A DNA stretch of 64,000 bases, from assembly GCA_905221605.1 (NCBI GenBank), contig CAJNDS010000453.1, positions 62,001 through 126,000 of the forward strand, in the 5' to 3' direction. Positions 1 to 10,877 of this stretch are shown piece by piece. The stretch comes from Symbiodinium natans (Eukaryota > Sar > Dinophyceae > Suessiales > Symbiodiniaceae). Below the pieces are notes generated by a model that did not search any database, had not been told where the DNA came from, and saw only the letters and a program-made list of their open reading frames with translations. A program made the position numbers and the translations under genes. The first letter of the stretch is position 1; every line of letters begins with the position of its first letter.

Positions 1-742
1 GTAGCACGAGAACTGCTGGGCACAAGTCACCGCCTTGTCTGCGACGTATCCATCCACCAACAAGGCGCAGATCTCGGACAGGGGACCGAACTGGGACAGA
101 ATGTACGTGCTACGATCAATCATCTCGTTGGTGACGCTGGCCGAGAACAGCTTGCCCTGGACGGTCTCCTTGACGCAGGTTGGCATGGCCTTGAGCACCT
201 CAAGAATGCACTCGTTCATCTGGCAGAAAGCCAGGTTGCGCCGGGGCTCGTTGTTCTTGACGATGCCGCCTCCTTGCCAAAAGGCATAGCACGCCTCATA
301 GAAGTTGTAGATCTTGCCACACTCCACGTCGCCCATGCCTCAGCAGCCAGACTACCACACACAATCCCGTCGTGTGCGCTTCAAAGCTTGGCCAAGCGCA
401 ACAAAAGGCCACGCTGCAACAAGCAAAACGGGCGTGCCACATCAAGAACTCACCAGCATGCTAACTTAGCCAGGCACCCTGCTTGTTGCCAATCGGCAGC
501 GGCTGGAAGGAGCACATCATGTTCTGACCATCGGTGACGTTGCGGTCGACGAGCAGGTTGGGGTAAGCGATCTTCGTCTCCTTGCAGGCCGGGCTGGCGT
601 AAGACACCAGGGCGTCCGCGGATTTGGTGGCCTCGTCGGCGGTGCACACGCTCGCGCTGGTGCCTGTGGAAGTCTTCGCTGCGGGGCGGGCGGCCGTGGC
701 CAGGTCGTCGTATCCTGCCTTAGGCTTCGTGTTGTAGGCCAT
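1..742 (-). CDS. Unknown Cys-containing protein, 5' two exons, runs off left edge
   Basis: I do not recognise the family. Exon 1 runs from the ATG at 742 down to 478 (88 codons plus one base, starting [13 protein letters not shown]). Exon 2 runs from 338 to the window edge and continues beyond it. The intron (477-339, 139 nt) begins GT and ends AG, is phase 1, and joins the frames cleanly as [13 protein letters not shown]. Both exons have balanced, protein-like composition with regularly spaced Cys ([65 protein letters not shown]). That suggests an oxidising environment or Cys-pair fold, but no signal peptide is obvious at the chosen start. An upstream in-frame Met at 796 would add 18 basic residues; the 742 start is preferred because the upstream stretch looks less protein-like. 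The open frame and clean splice make this one of the better gene models here; function unknown. Confidence 0.6.
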
Positions 743-1413
743 CAGCTCGCGCTTTCCGTTCCTTCGCTTCGTGCGGTGCGACGCGGACAACTCCAATCGA
801 TGTTTAGATTAGATGTTCTCTACACAGCTGCAAGCGCTTCCCAAGGCCATATATTCCTCTGCTAAGTCGCTTGGTGACGGTGGCCTCAAGAGACGGGTCC
901 ACGGCCTTGTTGGCGACACCGCTTGCCGCCTAGCCAGAAATCAAAGCTGAACTTCTTGGGGTGATTAGGACAGCTCTGACTTGAAATCTTTCCCTAAACC
1001 CGACGCCTCAAGTCTAGACAGCCTGAACCCAAAACCCACTACCGCGACGCCTCAACACGACCAGGAAACGGCACGGCACGCTAACAAAGAAATCTTGGCA
1101 GGACGTCTGTCGTTTCAAAAACCGCATTTGTTCGCTGAAACCACACTGCGCACTCCAGTTTTCAGACCAGTTTTCTGGCCGTTGTTGAAATTCAGCGCCA
1201 ATTCTGCTCTTCGAACCTATTGCCTTACACTTATACTAAGACAGCGCGCTTGCAAGCCACGACACCGAAATTGGCTTCGACCACGTGCCGAGCTTTCCCC
1301 GCACGGGCCGGAAACCCCTTCTGTGCCAGTACTTCTTTGTCTTTACGCTCTTGATGGGCTCAATGAGGATGTGACCGCCGCCGTCTCGGCAGGTTCTGTC
1401 CTACAAACCGAAC
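743..1413. other. No recognisable gene
   Basis: Upstream flank of the minus-strand gene. The plus-strand ORF at 981-1667 has no motif, a low-complexity composition and overlaps a better minus-strand frame, so I treat it as chance. No TATA box or spliced-leader acceptor could be fixed with confidence. Confidence 0.4.
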
Positions 1414-1728
1414 TCAAACGTGGCTACGGTGGCAAGGTTCTCTGCAATCCAACCATGATGCTGATGCTGGCGCGACGTCGGCCGGGTATGGTGGCGCGAC
1501 CGGCGCCGGGCCGTGTTTGCCCAACCCACATGCCTCTAAGCCGGCGAGGAGATCCCTCGCGGCTCTCTTTTGCGGCGCTCCCAGAGCGACGAGGAGCTTG
1601 TACCCGCCTTCGGTGGGCTGCCACACGCTGGCGCCCACCGCCTCGCCCGAGTCACCATCAAAGCTGATGGTGACCCGGCTCTCGTCGAACTCCCCAGTGA
1701 GGCACCACTGAGTGTACAGGCGGTCCAA
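1414..1728 (-). CDS. Possible exon of an unknown protein
   Basis: A 104-residue minus-strand frame with protein-like composition in its N-terminal two thirds: QWCLTGEFDESRVTISFDGD, then VWQPTEGGYKLLVALG and a Leu/Ala-rich helix-like stretch. The alternation of beta-like and helix-like segments is better than in the competing frames. It lies on the same strand as the gene at 1-742 and upstream of it, so it could be an exon of a separate gene, since the downstream gene appears to have its own start. Its C-terminal third turns Pro/Ala-rich and may already be intron. No family recognised and no splice site assigned. Confidence 0.25.
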   Translation of the reverse strand: MDRLYTQWCLTGEFDESRVTISFDGDSGEAVGASVWQPTEGGYKLLVALGAPQKRAARDLLAGLEACGLGKHGPAPVAPPYPADVAPASASWLDCREPCHRSHV

Positions 1729-4035
1729 ACCTGGACGGCCGGGTCAAATTCCAGGGATCAGCCTTTTTGTGTCCATGTTTCCTGTGGTGACAGCACGAAT
1801 CGCCGGGACATGTGAGCACACATAAGCATCACTAGCAGCACGAGTAGCATCTACTCGACAACGGTCGAGCGGGATGTTTCTTTGGGGTCTGGTGGGTAGG
1901 CCAAGGCACACGCGTAACCCTCATGTCCTTTGAGCTTCCTTGCGCGCTTGTGACAGTTGCTTCGGAAGCCGCGTATTCTCCCCTGGGCCCCTCGGTTAAT
2001 CACCAGATCGGCCTTGATCAGAGTTCTTGCTTCCGGGAAAAAGGGATGCGGCCTGCTTTTACACTGTCCCGCCCCCTGTCATGTTCCGACCCCAAACCCA
2101 CACGGGCATTTCCGAATTTCCCAATAGGGGTACCCCTTTTATACCCTGAATACAATAGAATCCCCTTCAAGGGACCTTAAAGAAAGGGTCCCCGAAACCC
2201 CCACATTTGTTGGGGGTATCATTTTCGCATGGGCCCCTTATCGGTTTTCAACACAAACACTGATGCTCCGTGGTAATTTCACGGTTGTTCATAACAGGCT
2301 ACGTGCGTCCTAGAACCACATGAACATTTAGGCAAAAACCCTGGCGACTGCCAAAAGGCTGGACCTTCGCTGAAGGCAGCGTCCAGGTCAAGGACGACGA
2401 GTCGGGCCAACAACTTTAACAGCACCTCGAGCTTACTCAAACGTGTCATCAGACAATTGCACAGGCTTGCTACAGTATTGCTTAAAACGCGAACCTTGCG
2501 CGAAGATGTGGTCAGGATCGCGATGATCTGCTCAACTGCAGCGTCCATGCCCTGGCAGCTTGTCCAGAACGGGCGCAGTAAACTGTCCCCGCCCCATGTT
2601 GGTGTTGGCCTTGCTTGTCCTTCCAACGTCGCCCGTCGGTTGTCTTCAGGTGAAATTTGATGTTCGGGGCGATTATAGCACCTGTACTATCGAAGAACCG
2701 TAATGGCTGATGGCACGCGAGCAAGGTCAGGGCTTTAGCATCTTAGGCTTCTTGGGCATGAGGGCCTCCCGCCGCCCCTCGGTATCTCGACAAAAAGCTT
2801 CATCTTGTTCTGCACTTGCGCAAGAAGTCAGCTCAGCGAGCTCTAAGCAACAGGGGCAACACAACGAGGCATCGCGCAGATTTAACCGGCTAGCCGAAGA
2901 AGAACACCCTAGCCCCGAAAGAAAGCTTAACGGCTATGGACATTGAAGAGCGCGCCCGGCCAATGGAGACCAAGCAGGTACCTAAGACACGATTTCCCAT
3001 TGCACCAACTCCACCTCCTCTGCTTCCGCCAGCAAGTCGCAAATGTCTGCTTTGTCCTGGTTTTCACTTCTGCAGGCTTCGGCTTTGGGATTTCGCGTGG
3101 GCGGGGGCTTGCTGCTGCTAGCACCATCTTCTGTGTGCACCCTTCCGATTCCAGTGCACATTTGTACATCTACCAGGACCGTACTTTCGCAATCAAATCC
3201 AACCTCACTCTCATGCAAACAGCAAGGACGTCTGTCTCCTCGGCCATCACGGCGTGGGACACGGAATCACAAAGAGAACAAGCTCGAACAGTGAGATGGC
3301 TACACAAAAAAGGAACATGGTGGTCTTTCGCTGAAAGGAATGTCGCCGCGCCGTCAACAACAATGCAAGGCAGCGAGCTGAGGCAAGGCACCGTCCATGT
3401 GTCGACTTCAAGTCAACGTGGCGCACCTTCGGCCAACTTCGGGGCAAACTGCCTTTGCTGCCTTCGCCTCCAGCTGAGCTGTTGGGTGTTTCGGCCGAAC
3501 TTGTGGTATGCTGTGACGAAAGAAGCGCTTCGCTGGCCTCAAACAGTTTCCTCTAGAGCCTCCCATGAATCTTCGCCAAATAAGGCCTACACCCTACGAC
3601 AGCCTCAACACCCTCAACTCGAAATCTAGCTTGTAGTCCTAGGACCATGAAACCCCAAAAAGAAGTACCCGAAACCCTATACGCCAAAACGAAGTACCCG
3701 AAACCCTACACCCCAAGAACTCCAACAACCTTCGGAGAGGGGCCTTGGATGAAGGGCGTGTAGTCGCCCGGGAAGCCATACTGGCTCAACCTTGAAGATA
3801 GGTCTACGGTGAGCTGAAAGGTTAGCTAATATTTCCAGCCATGGCAATTATGTTTGGTGACAACGTGACATTTGGAAGGAATGATTTAACACTTGGGAAA
3901 CAACATCTCTTCTTTCATTCTCTTACTTTAACTAGCCTAAAGCATCTCTGTCAATCCACGCCTGTTGTTAAAATGAAGTGGTAACGCATCTTTCATTCAA
4001 GTAAACAACACTCAGCTTCCAGATTGAAAAGAGAG
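1729..4035. other. No recognisable gene
   Basis: Both strands hold only short overlapping open frames without motifs. From about 3590 short telomere-like words (AAACCCTA, AACCCCAAA) begin to appear. Confidence 0.4.
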
Positions 4036-5360
4036 CTTGAGGGATCCAGGTCTGGGTTTAGCATCGCCCTACCCCTGCGAAGCTTTAGGGGGCCTCAGGG
4101 AAACACTGAGCCCGGAACCTCCCCAACCCTCTTTAGGGGGCTTTAGGGTTTGGGGTTCAGGGGACCCCTGCCTCGCAGGACATCCCTTTGGTGTCGTCGG
4201 AGGTGCTGAACCTGGCAGGATTTCGGGTTCAGGGTTTAGGGTGTTGGGTGCTTCGGGTGTAGGAAGGGTTAGAGAGTTGAGGGGGCAGGGCCTGTGCGGA
4301 GCAGTTGCCGTTTAAGCTTTCGACCTCTAAACTGCTTGGATCTGCTTGGGAACACTCCCGCCCAGGCCAAGGCCAAGGCCCCGACTGGCTGCACACAAGG
4401 GAGACGGCGGCCGAGAGCGCGGTCTTCCCGTGGCCGACGTGGCCGATGGTGCCGACGTTGATGTGGTCCTGTCTTTCTGGCACGGGCTTTCTTGGGGGAA
4501 CGAAGGTGGCAAACCCGAATAAGCCCTAACCCCAAACCCTAAACCCCGAAACCCAAGACCTCAACCCTTCTAAGCCCAAAGCCCTCACGCTTACCCTATG
4601 CCGTCATCTTTGGGTTCCACGGGAATCAAGAATCCACACCAAAGCTCCAAAGTTGGGGGGTTGAAGGGCTGGGGCTGGCTAAATTAGCGGCTAACTGAGG
4701 GTTTAGGATTGTCTCTCCAGTGTCTCCTAAACCCTAAACCCTAAACCTCAAACCCTAAACCCTAAACCCTGAACCCTAAACCCTAAACCCCAAACCCTAA
4801 ACCCTAAACCCGAAACCCAAAACCTTTCAAGCCTAACCCTAAACCCTTGGCCCTCCTCCCAAGACCAGGCCTATGTGAAAAGGGAAAATGCCGTTGGAGC
4901 TTAATGCGGTCAAGAGATTTCCGAATGTAGACGTAGCCACAAGTGCTAGGACCTAACAACGAAACCCTAAACCTGGAGAAGTTAAACCCGAAATGACCTT
5001 GGCGCACCACTGCTTGTGCCCAGGGCTTCTTGGACGCGCGGCCTGGTGGCCCGCTGGCTCCGGGACTGAGGGCGAGGAGGAACTCATACAGGGTTTAGGG
5101 CTAGGGTCCAGGGCCCAAGGGATGAAATGACCCTAAACCTAAGCCCGAAACCACTCAACCCGACACCCAAGGGTACTGGCAACAAAATGGCCGGGTCCCC
5201 CGCTGGTCGCTCTGTAGAAACCGGCAGCCTCTGCGACTTAAAAAGGTTTTGAATAGGCTCAAGAGGGTTCAGGGTTCATGGTTTAGGGCGTAGGGTTTGG
5301 GATGTAGGGCCTGGGGTTCAGGGCTGCGGACCGAGGGTTTAGGGGTTTAAGTTGAAAGCT
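4036..5360. repeat. Degenerate telomere-like repeat region
   Basis: Words of the TTTAGGG/CCCTAAA family recur in both orientations: degenerate TTTAGGG on the plus strand around 4037-4260 and 5085-5345, and a cleaner CCCTAAA run at 4726-4825 with variants CCTCAAA, CCTGAAA and CCCCAAA. The mixture of variants implies an old interstitial telomeric tract rather than a chromosome end. Confidence 0.75.
4375..4515 (-). pseudogene. EF-Tu N-terminal (G1/P-loop) fragment
   Basis: The minus strand encodes about 45 residues with [15 protein letters not shown] followed by [11 protein letters not shown]. This is the conserved start of bacterial-type elongation factor Tu, the GTPase that brings aminoacyl-tRNA to organellar ribosomes. 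The G1 loop normally reads GHVDHGKT; here the Asp is Gly (GHVGHGKT) and the following Thr is Ala. Homology is lost after SLVCSQSG, and the piece is surrounded by degenerate telomeric repeats with no further EF-Tu sequence nearby. It is therefore either an isolated exon of a widely split gene or, more likely, a dead fragment captured in repetitive DNA. Plastid versus mitochondrial origin cannot be told from this length. Confidence 0.6.
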
Positions 5361-5583
5361 TGCGTTTCGGGCTGTATGGTCTCGGCTTGAAACCACGCCC
5401 GACAGCACGATAGAATCCAGGATCCCCCTTTTGCAGATCTTCAACCTGATCTTTTTCCTCCAACATTGGCAGAGGCCCGGATTCGTAATTTTGGCTATGC
5501 GAATTGCCGCTAATGGCGGCTTGCAAGAAGCAGCTCTAGGGCATCAATATGCCTAATGCTAGGAGATGTGCGAGAAAGAGGTG

Positions 5584-6042
5584 CTATCGCACAGGGGGCG
5601 CGTCCACAACAGTCCCTTCCACACATTGCCGCAACAACCTTCGAAATTCTTCTGCTGCAAAGCTTCGCACATCCAAAATACATCGTTGTCGAAGTGATGC
5701 TTGACCTGTCCGCGTCTTGGCGTAATATGCGAGAATCGAGGATATGGATGGCGGCAACCGTGACGCCAGATCTCGAACGAGCTCATCCTCTTTGAAGGCA
5801 GAAGCAGCCGATTCCTCTGCAGCCTTGACGTCCAGACTCGGCTTGCCAACGAATCTTCGCCCACCCAGCACGGGCGCGACCAGTGTCGCGGTAATTGTTC
5901 CCGAGCAACTTGTGTCGTGGCTGTAATGATAATCTGCTCCGCTTTGGCCGTCCTTCCACGAAGCGGTCAAAAAACTGCTCAACGCAGTTCTTCGGATGTT
6001 TACCTCCAAAACACAAACCAACGCCATCATCAACACTGGCAA
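5584..6042 (-). CDS. Fragment with a dsRNA-binding-domain-like pattern
   Basis: The minus frame contains SGTITATLVAPVLGGRRFVG, then VKAAEESAASAF. A beta strand and turn followed by a Lys-Ala-Ala-Glu helix is the pattern of the C-terminal half of a double-stranded-RNA-binding domain (strand, G-rich turn, K-x-AE-x-x-AA-x-x-A helix). A second, mostly helical segment follows (ILDVRSFAAEEFRRLLRQC) to the end of the frame. The N-terminal half of the domain is weak, and no splice sites were confirmed. It could be an exon of a larger RNA-binding protein or a relic of a mobile element. The domain call is my pattern reading and remains tentative. Confidence 0.3.
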   Translation of the reverse strand: MPVLMMALVCVLEVNIRRTALSSFLTASWKDGQSGADYHYSHDTSCSGTITATLVAPVLGGRRFVGKPSLDVKAAEESAASAFKEDELVRDLASRLPPSISSILAYYAKTRTGQASLRQRCILDVRSFAAEEFRRLLRQCVEGTVVDAPPVR

Positions 6043-9000
6043 ACTCCATCATCATCTCGTGACGGCGCTTCCTTGGGCTGCTTTGACACAGAGTCTCACG
6101 CAGCTGCTTGGCCATGCTCGCGGCCCTACGGATACGCTAGGCTGACCGATCACAACCGGAGCTTGAGCCCAGCAAGACGCCTCGCACAGGGGCATCAAGA
6201 TAGAACCAGGCAAATCCAAAAGGCATTGCTGTCTCCGAAACCCTGTTGCCAATCCCCAAACATCCCCAAACATCCCCAATTCAACTCGTGGAGACCAGAT
6301 GCAAGCCTCAACACCGTCTTGATACAGGTGGAAACCGAGACGTCCAGACAAGGGTGTGGGAGACCGGAGGAGCCAAGAAACAAATGGGCAGAATAGCAAA
6401 AGCCTCCAAGACAGGGCGACCCGAGCCTTGGGAGCCTGAAATTCCCAACACGCCCTGGGGGTCTGGCGCGGTGCTTCCATGAAACATGCCGCCGGGCTGG
6501 ACCTCAGTCGTGGGAGCCCTGAAGGAGCAGTGGGTGAAGCACGAGGGCATGCCCGGGCTGTAGGGCGCGGCCACACGAGACTCAGCAACGCACTCAGTGT
6601 TTCCGAAGGTGTTGCGCTCGCCATCGACGGTGATATGTGGGCCTTTCATTCTTTGTCAAGCATTTAGATCTTACATGAAAATGGCTCTCAAGTCGAGTAA
6701 CGAAGCCTGAGGGCACGCGGCTCAAGTCTATTTGCATAAAAATGTCTTTCTCAGCTTCCCTTCTTGCATGCGCAAAAACCGCAAAACACGAGGGAGAAAG
6801 TACATGTCATCCGGATTCCGACATCAGCTCAAATAAAACCCTGCCACAGCTTGGAACCCTGAGGCATGTTTCAAGTTCTGCTTCGACTTTCTCCCACCTC
6901 AACGGTGCTCGCCGCAGCCACGGCGCTGACCTGCGTGCTACGACAAATGATGGCTCACTGATATTTTCCATGTCCTGTGCTGCTCGGTTCCTCAAGCCTG
7001 GACGGTACCAATATGTACCAATCTGCAGGACCTGAGGCTTGGATTTCCGTCCATGCCGTGTTTGTGGTCCCTGCATTGTCTCGGGAGCAAAGCTTGGGTC
7101 AGGCCGGGTGACTGTGCGCAAAGCCATGCACACACCACCTGTGGCGGTAACTTCACTGCAGTCGTACTAAGCTGCGCCATCTCACGGGGAAAGCGAGGAT
7201 TTGTTTTTGTTAGCATTTTTGCGTTGCTTCGTCAATTGCTTCTTGGGTATGGTTGCTTATCGCGTGGGCTTCGGAACATTACACCCACGCTTTCTGCACG
7301 GGATTCTGTTGTGCGAAGGTTGTCGGTTTGTTCTGTTTGTTCTTTGGTTTACGGGCTTCCACATCCCCTTTTTAACGTGAAATGCTTTAAAGAACCTGAC
7401 CTGACCGATTCAATCAATCCTTGAAATTTCTTGACCATGGGCGCGGGCAGCTGCCTGCTCGGAGGCGGCAGCAGCCCCTCTAGACAATCTGCCATCGTGA
7501 AGTCGGGCTTCACAGGCAGCCGAGGCGATTGAGCGTGTACTAAAAGTACCAGCTGTAGCTTCTAAATCTTTCCTAACAACAATCGGTGATAGAAGTATTA
7601 CAGGTATGGTTGCACTGCATGACACCTGGTGCATCAGCCAAAGCGTGAGAACAACCGCAGAAAAAACACATGCGAGACAAAACAGAAGGCAGGACTAGCA
7701 GTATTTGTAAGTTTCCTCACTTGTGTGGTTTCCTGCCAGTTTCTGAATCGCGCAGGAATCGACAAAACCCGGCCCGGTAACCTACATGAGGGCAGTTAAG
7801 GTGATCAGTAGGAATGGAACCTGGACTACGGTCAATAAGCCCGTGAACCCTAGCCTACCACGACACGCCCCTGTGTTACAGACTTGGGCTACTCACGGCT
7901 ACTCCGACATCCCCACTCCCCACCCCATTACACCGGCTCAAGCTTCCTGCCCTTCAGCTTCCAAAAGCGCTTCTCGAACCGTGGGGGTCCGCTCTGAAAC
8001 CAATTTTCCCCATTCTTTGTTTTTCCCGGTGCAAAGTTCCTGCAGCGTCCCCCGAAACGCAACCGTTCCCCCACAGTCCCGGGCGCCAAGGCACAGGAAC
8101 CATGCAAAGAACCCTCTCAACTCTTCGGCAGCACGCTGTGTCTTTTGTTTCAACTACAACAGGCATGATCAGATTGGCGCTAGCGGAATTCTCAGGAATC
8201 TTTGCGTGAGCTCCGTGACAGGTTCTTACGATGAACTTGTCGGCTGTTGTCAGTCGGCAAGCTGTCGTTTAGGGAGAACTGCAGCGAATCAAAAGTCACG
8301 ATCTTCTCGAAAGGACTTGACGAGTTGCAGCGCATTGGGCAACTTGGTCAGAACCGAAAGCATGCTGGTTGACATTTATGCTACTCCAACACTACCTCAG
8401 TACAAGTTGCACGGGGCTTGGGACTTATGAGAAAACGATATGGGATTCTGTTCTGACTTCAAAAGAGTTTGGCAAGCCGCGACCACCGCAGCTGAAGGAG
8501 TGAGCCGCAGCCATCACATCAGACTGCACGTGCCACCCTCCTGACAGGCAAGACAAGACCTGCTGCAAACACATTAGCGAAGTCTCAGCTGCCCGAGAGT
8601 GTGAACAACATGCAGCCTCTGGAGTGGCACAGGAAGGGGGCACCTGCAAAAAAGCTGTAATCATCTGTGGTCCCTGCACTGTACCGAACGTACCGAACTC
8701 CGTCCACCCTGCCACAAAGTCTACAGTACCTTGTGCTCTCGTTAAGTTAAAGAACTTCGTACATTTTCAATCTCAGGCCACGACCCTGAGATGGCTTCGT
8801 CCCTCTTCATCTTGCCGATTGCACTTGGCCAGACATTCAGATACTCTGGAGACACGTGGTAACAAGCACAAGAAATACTACACCCGCAGACTTCACCTCG
8901 GCAAGTGCTTCTTGCAGAAGTCAAAACAATGGTATGAGGCCCAAGCTTCTCCGGAATGACTGGAATGAGTCGGAATGAGTTTGTCCTTGGCCACTGCACC

Positions 9001-9950
9001 AGCGGAATTCACCTGAACTTCAGCCTTGCAATGCTTACTTAAGCGTACTACTCAGTAGCCAACAAGCAGCGACGCGCGAGTCCAGCGTGCTGGCTACACA
9101 TCTCATGAACTGCCAGGCCTTCTTGAAGGAGGCATTCGGATCGGTAGAAGCACTGCATGTCCTCCCCGACAGTGAACCAAACAAATGCTCTTCCCAGGCC
9201 AAAGACGACACATAGAGGGACGGGAACCAAGGTGGACATGTGCAACACACCTCAAAACTTGCCTTCCTGCAGAGAACAAGATCCACTAGTTTCCGCTGCT
9301 TTGCAGAAGGCGAAGGGAGGAAGGTGGAAGAGAGGGCAACCAGAGAGGAACACGCGGAGAGGAACAGCAACAGGAGCAAGAACAAGGCTGCCTAAGGGAG
9401 ATGGAAAAAACCAGCTGAAGGCGGAGCCCTAGGGACCCCCCTTAAGGGCTCTAGAAGCGCACGGCCCGTGGCACCACATGGTACCGGCACATGCGCACAC
9501 TTGCGGGCAAGCGACCTTCACTGCACCGTCTGTGTTTGTGTCGGTTGCTGTTGCTGACCTCCGGTCTATGGCCCAGCCATTGAAGACCTTGTCTACTTTG
9601 GACGGCCCCGCTAGATAGCCCCCAAAAAAAATCAGCAAAAATCGGATCCCGTCCTTTCTTTCTCCGGGAAGGCAGAAGCTTCGCAAGGCTGCCGTCGTTG
9701 GCTGCCGTCGGCAGCGAGGCAGCAGCTTTCTGCTTAGTGCTGGGCTCGGCCGCAGGCACTTTGGCGGCCTCTTCGGCATAAAATGACCCAAAGTGGACTG
9801 GACAGAGTTGCGTACAAAACTTTGACAGGCCAGCAGCTGTTCTCCATGGGGGATTAGGCTTACGGGCCTTCGCGGTCCAAGCATTGCAGTTCATGCAATG
9901 GACACAGCACCGAGTCTGCTCTTGCGCTTTCCACTCGCCTTCAGAATTCG
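6043..9950. other. No recognisable gene
   Basis: About 3.9 kb with only short motif-free frames on both strands. A short tandem TCCCCAAACA (6255-6278) is the only local repeat noted. Some minus-strand stretches near 6480-6640 and 9450-9900 have mildly protein-like composition, but none shows a family signature. Confidence 0.4.
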
Positions 9951-9951
9951 C

Positions 9952-10062
9952 CTCGGCTTCCTGCCGAGAAGCGTCTGGAGCAAGCAGACCCGGATCGGGC
10001 CTCCTTACCCCTAATCCAACCCTTCCCCCACGCGAACTTTTCTGACGCACCTCCCCCCCCCC
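9952..10062 (-). repeat. Dispersed repeat, inverted copy of 15712-15812
   Basis: The reverse complement of this stretch closely matches 15712-15812. Both contain GGAGGCCCGATCCGGGTCTG followed by a CCAGACGCTTCTCGGC core, and both abut a long homopolymer of G (or C). The pair lies 5.7 kb apart in opposite orientation on either side of the foldback elements. Confidence 0.75.
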
Positions 10063-10305
10063 CAGCCTGTGGCACCCCGCTCAATCGCTTGGAGGAGCTG
10101 CAAACCGATGCCAAGGGGGGACTCCTCTGGAACCCCCTGGCTGCCACGCCCCTGAAAGCGGTCTGGCACCCTGCCACGCCAAAACCCTCCCCGCTTTTCT
10201 GACCAGAAACCCTCTTTTCCTGCTTTCCTGTCCGTGGCCCGGCTGCCGAGGCGGTGCGCGCTCAAGCGTTCACAATTAGGACTGTCCGGGCTGGAAAAGG
10301 ACCAG

Positions 10306-10811
10306 CTCTCTCTTATGCAGGTGTCCCCGGCCCCCCCTGAAGGCTATCCACGGACAGCCTCTGTGAAGATGCATTCCATTCCATTTTTGCCTCGAGGTAG
10401 CGGAGCCCTGCAGAAATGCAGCTCTAGAGCCGCGGGGACCGCATCTGGACAGATGCAAAACCGCATTATGGGGCACTTTTGGGTGCTCGCAATGAAGATG
10501 CTCCTGCATCGCGATTCTGGGGGGTCAGGGGAAAGGAAGGAAAAGGAACGGAATGGAGAGGAAGGAACGGAAAGGAACGGAAGGGAAGGGAAGGAAAGGA
10601 AAAACGGAAGGGAAAAAAGGGAAGGGAAAAAAAGGAACGGAAGGGAAAAAGAACGGGAAAAAAGAAAAGGAAAAAGACCCCCAGAAATCGCGATGCAGGA
10701 GCATTTTCGTCGGAACGCTCACCCCCAAAAGTGCCCCATAATGCGGTTTTGCATCTGTCCAGATGCGGTCCCCGCGGCTCTAGAGCTGCATTTCTGCAGG
10801 GCTCCGCTACC
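10306..10811. repeat. Foldback unit 1, truncated palindrome with homopurine centre
   Basis: The left part (10306-10500) is a near-identical direct copy of 11371-11555. A homopurine stretch rich in GGAAAGGAAC follows (about 10535-10678). The right part (10680-10811) is the reverse complement of the left arm from the TGCATCGCGATT region back to GGTAGCGGAGCC. Homology stops sharply at 10811, where sequence resembling the 52-bp tandem array begins. Compared with unit 2, this copy has an extra ~12 nt near 10490 and has lost the outer part of its right arm. Confidence 0.85.
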
Positions 10812-10877
10812 TTCACTGCCCTCCGCAACCAGGGACGCTTAGAGGCCCTTCACTGCCCTTCACTGCCCTTCTTATAA

